From positions 32,978,893 to 33,042,892 of the forward strand of contig JANVCC010000021.1 of NCBI GenBank assembly GCA_025345505.1: 64,000 nucleotides of DNA. The letters are read 5' to 3'. Source of the DNA: Todiramphus chloris collaris. Lineage: Eukaryota; Chordata; Aves; Coraciiformes; Alcedinidae. The stretch's first letter is position 1, and each line of letters starts with the position of its first letter. This document shows, piece by piece, positions 24,341-35,420 of the stretch. The notes beneath the pieces are model-generated. The model was not told where the DNA came from. It worked only from the letters and a program-made list of their open reading frames with translations, and made no database searches. The translations under genes were made by a program, and so were the position numbers.

Positions 24341-26522
24341 GACAGTCAGGCAGAAATGATGAATTGCACAGATACAAATTAGGGAACAACTGTCTAGGTT
24401 AAAGTTCTGCAGGTCTCCAAGTTAGAGAGGATCCCAAGGTAAGCAAGAGTCAAAAACATCATAGTAGTGTTAAGATAAAAAAAGTAATTTTAAAAGTAGA
24501 CATCATGCTTGTGGCCTACAAGATGCATGTAGTTATCTTTTTATTCAATTTAGCATTCATTGATAGACTTGCGTAACACATGAAATTCTTATCTACCAGA
24601 CTTTATAATGAATAGGCACCAATTGGTGAGAGTGCCACCCAGAGAAGAAATACTGATTGAAGGTCTTGAGATTATAATCTTCAAAGAAAGATAGAATAAA
24701 GAAAAGATTTAGGAAGGATGTGATCATAGATTTCAAGAAAAATAAAAGACTATTTCAAAGAAAGGGATAATATGCTCTCTGTATCAGAAAAGAAATAATG
24801 GGCTTAATGGGCTTAAATTGCAAGAAAAAAAAAAAAAAAGATGCATTGTTTAGTATAAGAGATATTAGAAAACACTTTTGGAAGGAAAAGGTCATGAAAA
24901 GTTGGAAACTTCTCCAAAGAAACCTGTCAACCTTCTGTCACTGAAGGTCCTTTTAAGCAAATGGGACAGATGGCAGTTAAGAATGCATTAGTCTTCCAAA
25001 GTTTTTTCATACTTAACATAGTATGAGGAATCTGAATTGACTTAAGATCAAAACACTTCATTCTTCATTCTTCTCTGAATGTTTTCCTTTTTTCAGTCTT
25101 TGATATTTCTGACATCCGTCTTGGTTTTTTGTTTTTTTTTTTTTTTTAATTAACACCTGACACTAAGAATAGTGCTAAGAACAGATACATTTGTGGTATA
25201 TTCTAATTGTGTCTTTCTCTCTACTTTTCTTTCTCTTATGTTGTTGTGGCATTTTGTTTCCTTAGTTCCAGCACACCATTTAGTTTCCTACATAGATGAA
25301 ACCATACTGTATATGTACACTCACTGTCATATCGGTGTTGAATCTGAAGCTGTTCAATATTAAACCTCTGTGAATTTTCCTTACTTCTCACCTCAGCCTC
25401 CTGTTATCTCAGACTTCTCAGTGTTTCTCTGCAGTACTCAGAAGAGAAAAATAATGTCTATAATATAGATTGAAACTTATCATGGATAGCCTATAGCTAG
25501 TATCCGCATTCACATTCTTCATATATCCTCTTGTTCACTTTCCTATCACTATCTTTCATATCATCTCCTTTTCTTGTAATCACTGTGCATACAGAGCTCC
25601 GTATGAACTGACATAAGCAATTAAATTGTACTGTCAATTCACAGATTGTTGAAGCAAGTTTATATTTTCTGGAATTTTGCAGAACTAACAGAACAAACAG
25701 GAATTTAAAAAAAAAAAAAAAAAAAAAGGGAAAAAAAAAAAAAAAAAAAAAATCCAAAAGAAAAAAAAAAAAAAAAACCTTCATAGAACCAGAACTAGTA
25801 AACTCTGGTTCTCTCCCTTGTTTTTCTTTCCAAGAAAAATAAAATCCACCAACTTTCCCCAGTATAAATATGTAATTCTCAGCAAAAGATCAATTTTTGC
25901 ATTTAAATGGAAAGGATAAATGCAAGTTAAAATATGTTTTCCAATCAATGTCTTATTTCCATGATAAATGTAGTGTTTAAAGTTGGATTTCTAAATCAAC
26001 AGAGGAGAAAGGAAAACACAATTTTTTTTAATCTTCTGTGTATTTTGTAAAACACATTAATCTGATGATACTTCCAGGGAAGACTGAACGTGTGACATCT
26101 GGATATATACTCTGCATATTTACTTATTACCTGATGCATTATTTTCTATAATGTAAGTAGAATGCTGAGTAATATTTTTGATAGTAAATTTAATGGCTTG
26201 CCACATAAGAAATTATCTAATAAAAAAGTAGACACAAATTTGTAATAATATATAAAATATTTCTATTTCTATTTATGTTTTTATGAAGTTTCTGAAAATG
26301 TAAAAAATATATTGCTAAAGGACAATATTACAGAAGAGTCTTAGAGGCATATCTGCAGGGAAATCTGTATGTTCATGCATGTGTGTAGTCATCTTAATGG
26401 AAGTGAAGCAAAAATAATAAAGTAAACAGGTTATGGTTCATTAATAATTGTCAAGTAAAGTAGAAAAAAAGGAGAAATAAGAAGTCAGACACTTCTGCTA
26501 TTGAATTCATCCTGGTGTCTAA
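24341..26522. other. Unclassified AT-rich sequence
   Basis: Nothing recognised except homopolymers at 24823-24839 (A), 25122-25147 (T-rich) and the long A tract at 25707-25777. Confidence 0.55.
25707..25777. repeat. Interrupted poly(A), about 70 bp
   Basis: Three A-runs (21, 22 and 17) separated by GGG and TCCAAAAG. The phenylalanine-rich minus-strand frame over it is an artefact. Confidence 0.95.
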
Positions 26523-26950
26523 AATCACAGGATCATAGAATTGTTCTGTTTGAAAGACGCCATTAAGATCATCGAGTCCAACCACAAACCCAACTCTTCC
26601 AAGTCCACTACTAAACAATGTCACTAAGCACTACATATACACATCTTTTATGTACCTCCAAGGATGGTGACTCCACCACTTCCTGGGCAGCCTGTTCCAC
26701 TACTTTACAATCCTTTTGGTGAAGAATTTTTTCCTAATGTTTAATTAAAACCTCCTCTGGCACAACCTGAGGCCATTTCCTCTTGTCCTATCATTTATAA
26801 CTCGGGAGAGGAGGCTGACCCCTACCTCACTACAACCTCCTTTCTGGTAATTGTAGAGAGCAATAAGATCTCCCCTGAGCCTCCTTTCCTCCATGCTAAA
26901 CAACCCCAGTTCTTTTATCTGCTCCTTGTAAGACTTGTCCTATAAAACCC

Positions 26951-28330
26951 TCACCAGCTTTGTTGCCTTTTGCACATGCTCCAGCACCTCAGTGTCCTTC
27001 TTGTGGTGAGGGTCCAAAACCAAACACAGTATTCAAGGTGTGTCCTCATCAGTGCCAAGTGCAGGGAGACAATCAATTCCCTAATCTTGCTAGACATATT
27101 ATTTTTGATAGAAGCCAGGATGCTGTTGGCCTTCTTGGCCACCTGAGCACACTGCTGGCTCATATTCAGCTGGCTATCAAACAACAGCCCTAAGTCCTTT
27201 TCCACTGGGCAGCTTTCCAACCACTCTTCCCCAGGCCTGTAGCATTACAAGGGGTTGTTGTGACCCAAGAACAGGACCCAGCACATGGCTTTGTTGAATC
27301 TCTTACCTTTGGTCTCAGCTCATTGATCTAGGTTGTCCACATTTCTCTGTAGAATTCCCCAGCCATCAATCAGATCAACATACCTGCCTAACTTGGTGCT
27401 ATCTGCAAACTTCCTGAGGGTGCCCCCAATCCCCTCATTCAGATCATTTTTAAAGATATTGAAGAGGAATGGCCACAGTACTGAACCCTGGGGATGATCA
27501 CCTGTGACTGGCCACCAGCTGGGTTTAACTCCATTCACCACAACTCTTTGGGCCCAGACATCCAGCCAATTTTAATTGTCCAAGCCATGAGCATCCAGTT
27601 TCTGCAGCAGAATCCTGTGGGAAACATTGTCAAGAGCTTTATTAAAGTCCAACATCCACAGCCGTTTCTCATCCACTAGGTAGGTCACCCGCATCATAGA
27701 AAGAGATTCAGGTTAGTCAGGCAGGACTTGCTTTTCATAAACCTGTGCTGCCTGGACTGATCTCCCATTCTCCAGTATGTGATGCATGATGGCACTCAAG
27801 GTGATCTACTCCCCAAGCTTTCCTGGAATGAAGGTCAGAACGACAGACCTGTAGTTCTCTGGATCCTCCTTCTGGCCCTTCTTGTAGATGGGCATCACAT
27901 TTGCTAACTTCCAGTCATCTGGGACCTGCCCAGTTTGCCAAGATTGCTGGTAAATTATGTGAAGTGGCTTGGTGAGCACTTCCACCAGGTCCTTCAGTGT
28001 GGGTTGATCCTACTGGGGATGGTAGATCTCATTTGGCACTATAGATTTGTGTGAGTCTAATTGGTACAGAAGGTCATGAAGGCCTCCTTGGATTAGGGGG
28101 GCTTCATTCTGCTCCCATTAACTGTCTCCCAGTTCATGACAATGATTACCTGGAGAACAGCTGGTCTTACTATTAAAAATTGAGACAAAGAAGGCATTCA
28201 GTACCTCAACCTTTTCTTCATTCTTTGTCACATCCTTTGTTTCTCCCCACTCTGCACCCAGTAAAGGGTGGAAATGTTCCATAGCCCTCCTTTTGCTGCT
28301 GTTTATGGAAACACTTTTTATTGTGTCTAG
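26951..28330 (-). pseudogene. CR1 ORF2 reverse transcriptase remnant with a lost catalytic Asp
   Basis: Blocks on the minus strand include [29 protein letters not shown] (27400-27425), VEKDLGLLFDSQLNMSQQC and KANSILASIKNNM. The YADD-type box reads FADS, so the second catalytic aspartate is replaced. Stops separate the 73- and 89-codon frames, although both lie in the same frame. Non-functional. Confidence 0.88.
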
Positions 28331-28456
28331 AAAGTAGCCAGATTAAGTTCTAATTAGGCTTTAGTCCTTCTAATTTTCTTCCTGCATAACTTCATGACAT
28401 CTTTGTTGTCCTCCTGAGTCACCCACCCCTTCTTCCAAAGGTCATATACACTTTAT

Positions 28457-28612
28457 TCTTTTCTTTTCTTTTCTTTTCTTTTCTTTTCTTTTCTTTTCTT
28501 TTCTTTTCTTTTCTTTTCTTTTCTTTTCTTTTNNNNNNNNNNTTCTTTTCTTTTCTTTTCTTTTCTTTTCTTTTCTTTTCTTTTCTTTTTTTTGTTTGTT
28601 TGTTTGTTTTTT
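28457..28612. repeat. (TTTTC)n microsatellite grading into (TTTG)n, with gap
   Basis: Near-perfect TTTTC pentamers on both sides of a 10-N gap (28533-28542), followed by TTTG units. It sits inside the CR1 linker region, where the other long CR1 has only a short T-rich stretch (about 57042-57055). The lysine/glutamate-rich minus frame is an artefact of the repeat. Confidence 0.97.
28533..28542. other. 10-N gap inside the microsatellite
   Basis: Ten N within the pentamer array. The true array length is not known. Confidence 0.98.
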
Positions 28613-29081
28613 AGTGAGTTCCAGCCACATGTCTCTGTTCTGCCAGGGTAGTCTTCTTCCCCACTGTCTCATCCGTTGGCACATAGGGATGTCCTGCTCC
28701 TTATCTTTAAGATTTCCTTCTTGAATAATGTCCAGCCTTCCTGTACTCCTTTGCACCTTAGGGCTACCTCCCAAAGCACTATGTCAAGTGGGATGCTAAA
28801 CAGGTCAACATCTGCACTCCAGAAGTCCAAGATGGCAGCTCTGATGACCTCCCTTCTTACTTCTCCAAGAACTGAAAACCATCATTTTGTGATCACTATG
28901 TCCAAGATGGACTCCAGCCTTCACCTCACCCACAAAGTCCTTCTCTGTTCATGAACAACAAATCCAGCAGGGAGCCTTCCCTAGATGGCTCTCTTACCAG
29001 CAGTGTCAGATAGTTATCTTCCACACACTCCAGGAACCTCCTAGACTGTTTCCTCTCTGCTGTGCTGCATTTCCAGCAGAC

Positions 29082-29086
29082 ATCTG
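29082..29086. repeat. Target-site duplication, left (ATCTG)
   Basis: One base different from the right copy. The sister CR1 shows the ancestral form ACCTG. Confidence 0.7.
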
Positions 29087-29786
29087 TGTCATGGTTTGAG
29101 TAAGAACAGAACTAATTCTGTTCAGTGATTTTATTTTTCAGCTCAGTGTCTTCTAAGTAACTGCACTTTCTGAAGTTTATGGCAAAGTTTTGCAGACAGT
29201 GTCTGCTCCTAGCAGTGATAACGCTCAGTGTTTATAGTCACTACCAAGGACTGGTGTGCAGAAAGGCTCTTGCTTATACTTGTGCAGACCAAGGTCACTG
29301 CTAAATCTTGTGGGGTGCAGAAAATAAAAGGTTGCATATGCAGGGCAGAGCAGACAGGTGACCTGAACTCATCAACAAGGTATTCTATCTCATATACATC
29401 ATATTCAGCATGCAGCTGAGGCATCACAGGTGTCAAGTTGGGATCCTTTGATCCCAATTTGTGTGTTCCTGAATCCAGTTCCAGAATCCAGCTCCTGAAC
29501 ACAGTTCCCATCTGAGTCCAGCCTGGGACTTCCCCAGTACCTGCTCCACAACATCAATGGTGATGTTGATGTAATTGCCATCAGGGTGATTTGATTCAAT
29601 ATAGGTTTTGTATATATTCATTTATATTCCATTTCGTTATTTTTTCTTTAAAGCTGTTTTCATTTTCTTTTCAAACCAAAAGTCTCTCTCCCTTATTCCC
29701 TTTGTCTTCCTCTTTGGGAAGGGAGATGCGTTAACAGCGAGTGTCTATTGTTTGCCTAGTGGCTGGCCCAGCTCTATCCCATGACA
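29087..29786 (+). mobile_element. Nested solo LTR (ERVL-like) inside a CR1
   Basis: The 700-bp element starts TGTCATGGTTTGAG and ends CCCATGACA, so its ends are inverted TGTCATG/CATGACA. It interrupts the CR1 endonuclease region, and CR1 continues in register on both sides. The flanks are ATCTG (29082-29086) and ACCTG (29787-29791), a 5-bp duplication with one mismatch. The uninterrupted CR1 copy has ACCTG at the same place, so the left copy has mutated. Plus is taken as sense from an A-rich TATA-like AATAAAAGG near 29325 and T-rich, pyrimidine-rich 3' sequence. No internal retroviral genes. Its short open frames overlap on both strands and are not genes. Confidence 0.88.
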
Positions 29787-29791
29787 ACCTG
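29787..29791. repeat. Target-site duplication, right (ACCTG)
   Basis: Directly follows the LTR end CATGACA and matches the empty-site sequence in the CR1 at 55141-58345. Confidence 0.7.
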
Positions 29792-30030
29792 TTAAGTTGA
29801 AGTCCCCTATGAGAACAAGGACTAGCAATTGTGGGTCTTCTTCCAGCTGTTTATAGAATATTTTGCCTACTTCTTCATCCTGTCTGGGTGGTGTATAACG
29901 AACTCCCACCATAATATCTGCCTTGTTGGCCTTACCCCTGACTTCTACCCATTAACACTCAACCCTAGCATCAAGCTCTAGACAGTCGAAACACTCTCTA
30001 ACATACAGACTTACACTACCACTTCTTTCA

Positions 30031-31899
30031 ATTGTCACACACTGCTAGAAATAAAAAGTGTCTGGCTGTCAATTGCAGGTGAGAGAGAACAATATTCGGG
30101 GGCTGCAGAAGCACTGTGCTGACGGGGACATAGGGCACAGCAGCAGGACTACACAGGTGTTCCCTTGCACTTGGTGGTGCTTGCTCCTGAGATGCCCTGG
30201 CTACAGGAGCCTGCAGGGAAATGGCATTTGAGGGACCCAGAGCTACATTAGCCCTCTGCTCTCAGTCTCTCCCTGCAGGTCCCCTTCTCCCCACTGAGTG
30301 TGGCTGTGGGGATCTGCTCTGGATCCTGACTGCTTTTCTTCAGTGGTGAGCTGACCATTTATTCCTAGCAGTTATCACCTGCTCTGATGGTGTGCAGTAC
30401 CCACTGGAAGGGTTGCCAGTAGAGCAGGCTAGCATTTCTCCCTCTGGACCACTGCTGGATGCCGGTAAAGCAAAATTTATGTAGACAAGAGGACACATAG
30501 GCTGCGTTTTAAATGTCACCCAGTCAGAAGGGGTATTGACAGTTTTCTCCTGTCTCAAATAGGCCTGACAGGGGCAGCTGGATTGTACTGGCCCTTACAG
30601 AAGAGCTGCTCTCCTTCAGGTCTTTCTTAGTGCCTCATGCTAACTCCTACCAAGAGAGTCATGCAAAGTGCCTGACCTTTTATGCCTGTAGAAGTGGAAA
30701 AGCAAGGGAAGTCCAAAAAAACGGTGGGAGAGGGGAGGTAAGGGTCTCCTGAAGGGTCTCCTTATGGTCTGCAAAGCAGCAGCATAGCAGCACTGTGGGC
30801 CAGGAAGCTTCAAGGGCAGTGCTTGCATTCCTGCTTTCCTCCCCTATGTCCTGCAGGCAAGCAGTCCCCACTATATGTTGAGGTGTTGAAGAAGCCTCCT
30901 ACTCACACATCCAGAAAAGGCAGGTTTGGGCAAAGGGTCCTGGACAGGGAGAACCCATGTGGGTCTGTATGGGACATGCTCCATCTAGGGCTTGGAAGGA
31001 GGTGGGACCATGCTGAGATGTGCATCTATGTGTCCCTTTGGAGGCCGGGTCCAGGGCAGAAGGAAGAGAGAGCAGGATGGGAAGCTGCTGTCTCCTTTCA
31101 TGCCTAATTAGTGCTCAAGCCAGATTGGGTGAGATGACTAGGGTAGGTTCTGCTGAGCAGTCAGAAACCCTGCGAGGAAAAGTGGTATGCCCAAGACACC
31201 TGAGCCACCACACTATCTTCTAGACATAATCTGATTTAGCACAAAATACCTGAAGGATGTGGCCAGGGAAGGAAGAGGGACTCAGTGGGAGACTTGAGTG
31301 CTGGATGGCCTCAGAACTCTTCTCATGCCTAAGACCACAGGACAATCCCTGTTCAGCACCTCACAGATGGGCAGATGGGAGGAAAGATCCTGTTGGAAGA
31401 GAATGCCTTTGCTAATTGCCTGAAGCAGCTGCTTTTCACCAAGCCAAAGCTTGAAGACCTAGATCGTAATCCTGCTAGAGCCTGAACACCTTGTGCATGT
31501 GACCACAGGAGTCCTGGACAAAATGGATGGGAACAAAGACTGTGGCTGCTGAAAATCAGTGAGGTCAGGGGGATGTCACAGTGACATCAGAGAGGTGCCA
31601 GTAGCCACCCACCATAGGCTACCCAGACAGGAAGGCAGATGCCTCAAAGGGGGGAATTTTCTTTGAAAGATGTTTGGTATCTTCTTTGTGGCATTGAAGG
31701 TGGGTTTTGACCTCAGGCTTATCAGATACTAAGGTGAGAAACCGGTGCCCTGTACACAAGCAAGGGGCAGCCCAACAATGCAGGTGGGGGAGCCCTGGTG
31801 TACTCAGTGCCAACAAAGCATCCTGAATTGGTTCCTCCAGTGGCTGTGAAGGGAGAAGGATCTTTATGACAAGTTTCCTCAAGGTCTAGGAAATCCCTA
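30031..31899. other. GC-richer unclassified block between two CR1 copies
   Basis: About 1.9 kb with clearly higher G+C than the surrounding DNA, free of simple repeats and of any CR1 or LTR motif I recognise. The open frames (up to 94 codons) lack known domains and overlap on both strands. It could be an old diverged mobile element, the 5' part of a CR1 subfamily I do not recognise, or host sequence such as a non-coding RNA exon or CpG-poor regulatory region. Identity unresolved. Confidence 0.5.
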
Positions 31900-32040
31900 G
31901 AGATGGCAAAGTGAAGTTGGAAAGGTTATCTGGAAGTCACTAGTCCAACCACTCCCTGCTCAAGCAGATTAACCTAGAGAAGCTTGCACAGGAGAACATG
32001 TGTAGAGCCTATCTCTGTGGACAAAACCAGCAATAGCTGG
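31900..32040 (-). mobile_element. Diverged CR1 3'-end fragment
   Basis: GTTGGAAAGGTTATCTGGAA is followed by AGTCCAACCACTCCCTGCTC, AAGCAG and AGAAGCTTGCACAGGA. This is the minus-strand 3' UTR order of another CR1 subfamily. No octamer tail is retained. Confidence 0.7.
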
Positions 32041-34234
32041 AAATAATACTGAAATTAATTTGATGTTGTTTAAACTTTAATAATGAAAGTCTACAATGTT
32101 GAAAAAATTTCTAGGTTCCTGCTAAAATCACAAAACCTTATGAAGTGAGGTGTTCTGGGTGATGAAGAACAATCCATAACAATATTGCTAGTGATCTGGT
32201 TTTGGTGGTTTTGATGGTTTTGGTGGAATGAGGGTAGTGCTCTTTTCTGAAGTATCTTTACTGAAAGTTTTTTGGCAACTTGCATATGTATGTGGGCTGA
32301 GGAAGCAGCTGTGACCATCCCAACTGAAAGCCAGGCCATTTCTTTAGACTACAAAATTAACAAAACAATGAGGGTTTGTTTTTTTTTCCCTTACAGTTGT
32401 CATGGGCATACCAGACAAGAAAAAAGAAACATGACAAATTTTCTACCTCTTTCAGGTTTTATTTAAATGCCTCCCCAAACCTGGCTGTGAATATGATGTT
32501 CTTGCAGATTTTTTAAATTTTTGATATTATCTCTTACCTTTTGCTTCCCCCCCCCCCCCCGAAGTAGAGTAATGAAAAGGAAAGCTTAAATCTAGAAGAG
32601 GAAGTCATCAGACAGATGCAGATGCTTAAATGTATTTTAGCTCCTGAGGTTCAACACTCAGGAGTCATTTAAATGTATCACATTTTACCTCTGCTTCTGA
32701 ATTCTGTAAATTGATATATGCTTCCCACCTAAAACTTTAAATTGGTGAAGCCTCATGGATGTTTTTCATCTGTTGCTGAGCATGCTTATGTCATCTTATC
32801 ATCAGTTTTTTAATGCCGTCTCCCCCATTTCTTCCTAGCCAGTAGGTATGCTTGAAGTTTGCTTGAAACACTTTCCATTCTCTCTTCCTCTTTGAAAAGC
32901 AAAACTAGATGGACAAAGAATTTGTTGTGTTGCTGATACTATGTGCTATTACTTCACAGTGTACAAGCTATAACAATATGATGAAGACCTCATCATAAAA
33001 TTTCTTTACATATTCAAGTATTTAAGCCCTTCTTTGTCAGTTTGAAATGCTCTAACTATAAAATTGGATATTTGTGAATATATATGAGGCTCCCTTACCC
33101 AAACTAATTTACATTAATTCAGGAAAAACAGGTGGTTTCTTCACCTGTGCATCACAAACAGTCTGAATGTGTCCTTTTCTCTGCCTTGACATCAAAACTT
33201 CCAGAGTACTCCCATGGCCTAATTTCTAGATCCAAGTCAGACTTGGATGCTGAGGCAGTTAGTTGCCTGATCAAAAGTGAGATGTGACACTTTAGGATAC
33301 AGTTGTATAGCTATGTGTTCTGGAAACCTTTGAAGTTAAGCAACAAAATATGTATGTATGGAATTTAGGCAAAGTAACTGACAGCTGACAGGGGAATTTC
33401 AATGTCAGTTAACTGTGTAGTATGGCTCATACTACTCACCATTGCACTTCATTTAGTTAAGTCTGGTTTGGGGCTTTTTTTGAGTCTAGCTTGGATGCAT
33501 AACTCCATATCAGTGAATCCTAAATAAGAACAATTTCATAAATTGTTATGAAGAAAGGAATACATGATTTCCTTGACAATGTAAGTAAAAAGCACACCTA
33601 AGTGGACATATTGGCTTTTGTAGATCACATTCTCAGTGATAACATAAATCTGAACAACCATGAGGCATCCTGTAAGTTAAAGTATAAGATGAAGTATAAA
33701 AGTTGCCTTTGCGTCTAATTCCCAGACTGAAGCCCTGTCAGGTAACTTTACTCAAAATTATTTTTCTGGTACCTACAGTATGCCTTAAACACTTAGCCTG
33801 ATTAGTGCGTTTGTTAATTCTTTAATGCTCTATGATTGTAATTTTTCTGCTCCTGAAAATTTAGGTTTATAAAACTAACTGATAATATAAATAAAAAGTG
33901 GATATGATATTTCAGAAGTGTAAATTAATTAGCATAGCACATAAAAAGTTGTCAAGAGGATCATGATCAAAGTCTTGTTACAAAATGCTAAGTTTATTTC
34001 AATTCTATTTGTGTGAATAATGGGAGTCAGGATAATAAGTACAGGTCCCAATTAATCTGTCCGTAAATGTTGTAAATCAATCAAAAGTTATGAGATGCCA
34101 ATGATGGTATAATCAAAAAGTAATTCTGAAGTAATTATTTAGGTACCTAGGTAAAACAACTGAGGTTAAAATTTCTTTTCTCCAGTTTGTTACTTATTAC
34201 AGTTCTTTTCCACTCAGTCATGATAGTTTACCTA
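32041..34234. other. Unclassified AT-rich sequence
   Basis: Nothing recognised except a run of 14 C at 32547-32560. Confidence 0.55.
32547..32560. repeat. Poly(C) 14-mer
   Basis: Fourteen uninterrupted C residues, preceded by CTT and followed by GAAG. The length may be unreliable in the assembly. Confidence 0.95.
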
Positions 34235-35166
34235 TGTGGTATATCTGTGGACAAGGGAAAAGCTATGGATATCATCTACCTGAACTTCTGCAAGGCCTTT
34301 AACATGGTCCCCCCCACAGCATCCTTCTCTTTAAATTGGAAAGATACAGATTTGATGCATGGACTGTTCAGTGGATGAGGGATTGTTTGGATGGTGGCAT
34401 CCAGAGGGTAGTAGTCAATGGCTCGATGTCTGGATGGAGATTGGTGACGAGTGGTGTCCCTTAGGGGTCTGTATTGGGAACAGTATGGTTTAAGACCTTC
34501 ATCAGTGACATAGACAATGGGATCAAGTGCACTCTCCACAAGGTAGTAGATGTCCCTAGGCTGAGTGGTGTGGTTTACACACCTGAGGGACAGGATGTCA
34601 TCCAGAGGGACTTGCACAAGCTTGAGAATTAAGCCCATATGAACCTCATGAGGTTTTACAAGGCCAAGTGCAAGGTCCCATACCTGGCTTGAGGCAACCC
34701 CTGCTATCAATAAAAGTTGAGAAATTAAAGGATAGAGAGCAACCTTCCAGAGAAGCACTTGAGTGTATTGATAGACAAAAAGCTAGACGTGAAGTGGCAA
34801 TGTGTGCTCATAACCCAGAAAGCCAATCACATCCTGGGCTGCATCAAAAGAAGTGTGGCCAGCATGTTGAGGGAGGTGATTCTGCTTCTCTACTCTGGTG
34901 AGACCTCAAGTGAAGTACTGTGTGCAGCTCTGAGACTCCAGCATATGAAAGATATGAGCCTGTTGGAGCAAGTCCAGAAGAAGGTCACAAAAGTGATTAG
35001 TGGGCTGGAACACCTCTCCTGTGAGGTAAGAATGATGGAGTTGGGGTTGTTTAGCCTAGGGAAGAGAAGGCTCCAGGGAGGTATTATTGTGGCCTTTAGG
35101 TGCTTAAAGGGGGCTTATAAGAAAGATGTGGACAGACTTTTTAGTGGGGACTGTTGTAATAGGTGA
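34235..35166 (+). pseudogene. CR1 ORF2 reverse transcriptase remnant
   Basis: The block leading to the first RT catalytic region is clear ([15 protein letters not shown]). The second, normally FADDTKLGG, is unrecognisable as a catalytic box (VVDVPRLSG around 34543-34569). A 135-codon frame from 34759 keeps the C-terminal domain (KANHILGCIKRSVASML, LGLFSLGKRRLQGG). Several frame changes separate the parts. Dead. Confidence 0.88.
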
Positions 35167-35420
35167 TAGTCTTAAACTGAAAGCGGGTAGATTTAGACTA
35201 GATATAAGGAAGACAGTTTTTACAATGAGGGTGGTGAAACACTGAAACAGGTTATCCAGAAAGGTCATAGAAGACCCATCCCTGGAAATCTTCTAGGTCA
35301 GGTTGGCCAGGGGGGCTCTGAGCAACCTAATCTAGTTGAGAATGTCCCTGCTCATTGCAGGGTGGATGGACTAGAATGGTCTTTAAACATCCCTTCCAAC
35401 CCAAACCACTCTATGATACT
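34235..35420 (+). mobile_element. CR1 LINE, about 1.2 kb, plus strand
   Basis: Starts in the RT ([17 protein letters not shown]), continues through the eroded palm, C-terminal domain and 3' UTR, and ends CCAAACCACTCTATGATACT. The tail octamer is only partly preserved. Heavily mutated. Confidence 0.93.

Larger units (their letters stand above)
26523..30030 (-). mobile_element. Long CR1 LINE carrying a microsatellite and a nested LTR
   Basis: Minus-strand CR1 from the 3' end (CACAGGATCATAGAATTGTT) through the 3' UTR, ORF2 C-terminal domain, RT, linker and the C-terminal part of the endonuclease, fading out near 30030. About 2.65 kb is CR1 sequence. The rest is a (TTTTC)n expansion with a 10-N gap (28457-28612) and a 700-bp LTR (29087-29786). 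CR1 resumes after the LTR, with GTTGAAGTCCCC/ATGAGAACAAGG matching 57531-57556 of the other long copy. The three components therefore give a relative order: CR1 first, then the LTR. Confidence 0.93.

Noticed and set aside
25497-25784. Phe-rich 95-codon minus-strand frame
   Set aside because: Generated by the interrupted poly(A) tract.
28442-28774. 110-codon Lys/Glu-rich minus-strand frame
   Set aside because: Translation of the (TTTTC)n microsatellite and N gap.
34276-34758. 160-codon minus-strand open frame
   Set aside because: Antisense to the plus-strand CR1 at 34235-35420.
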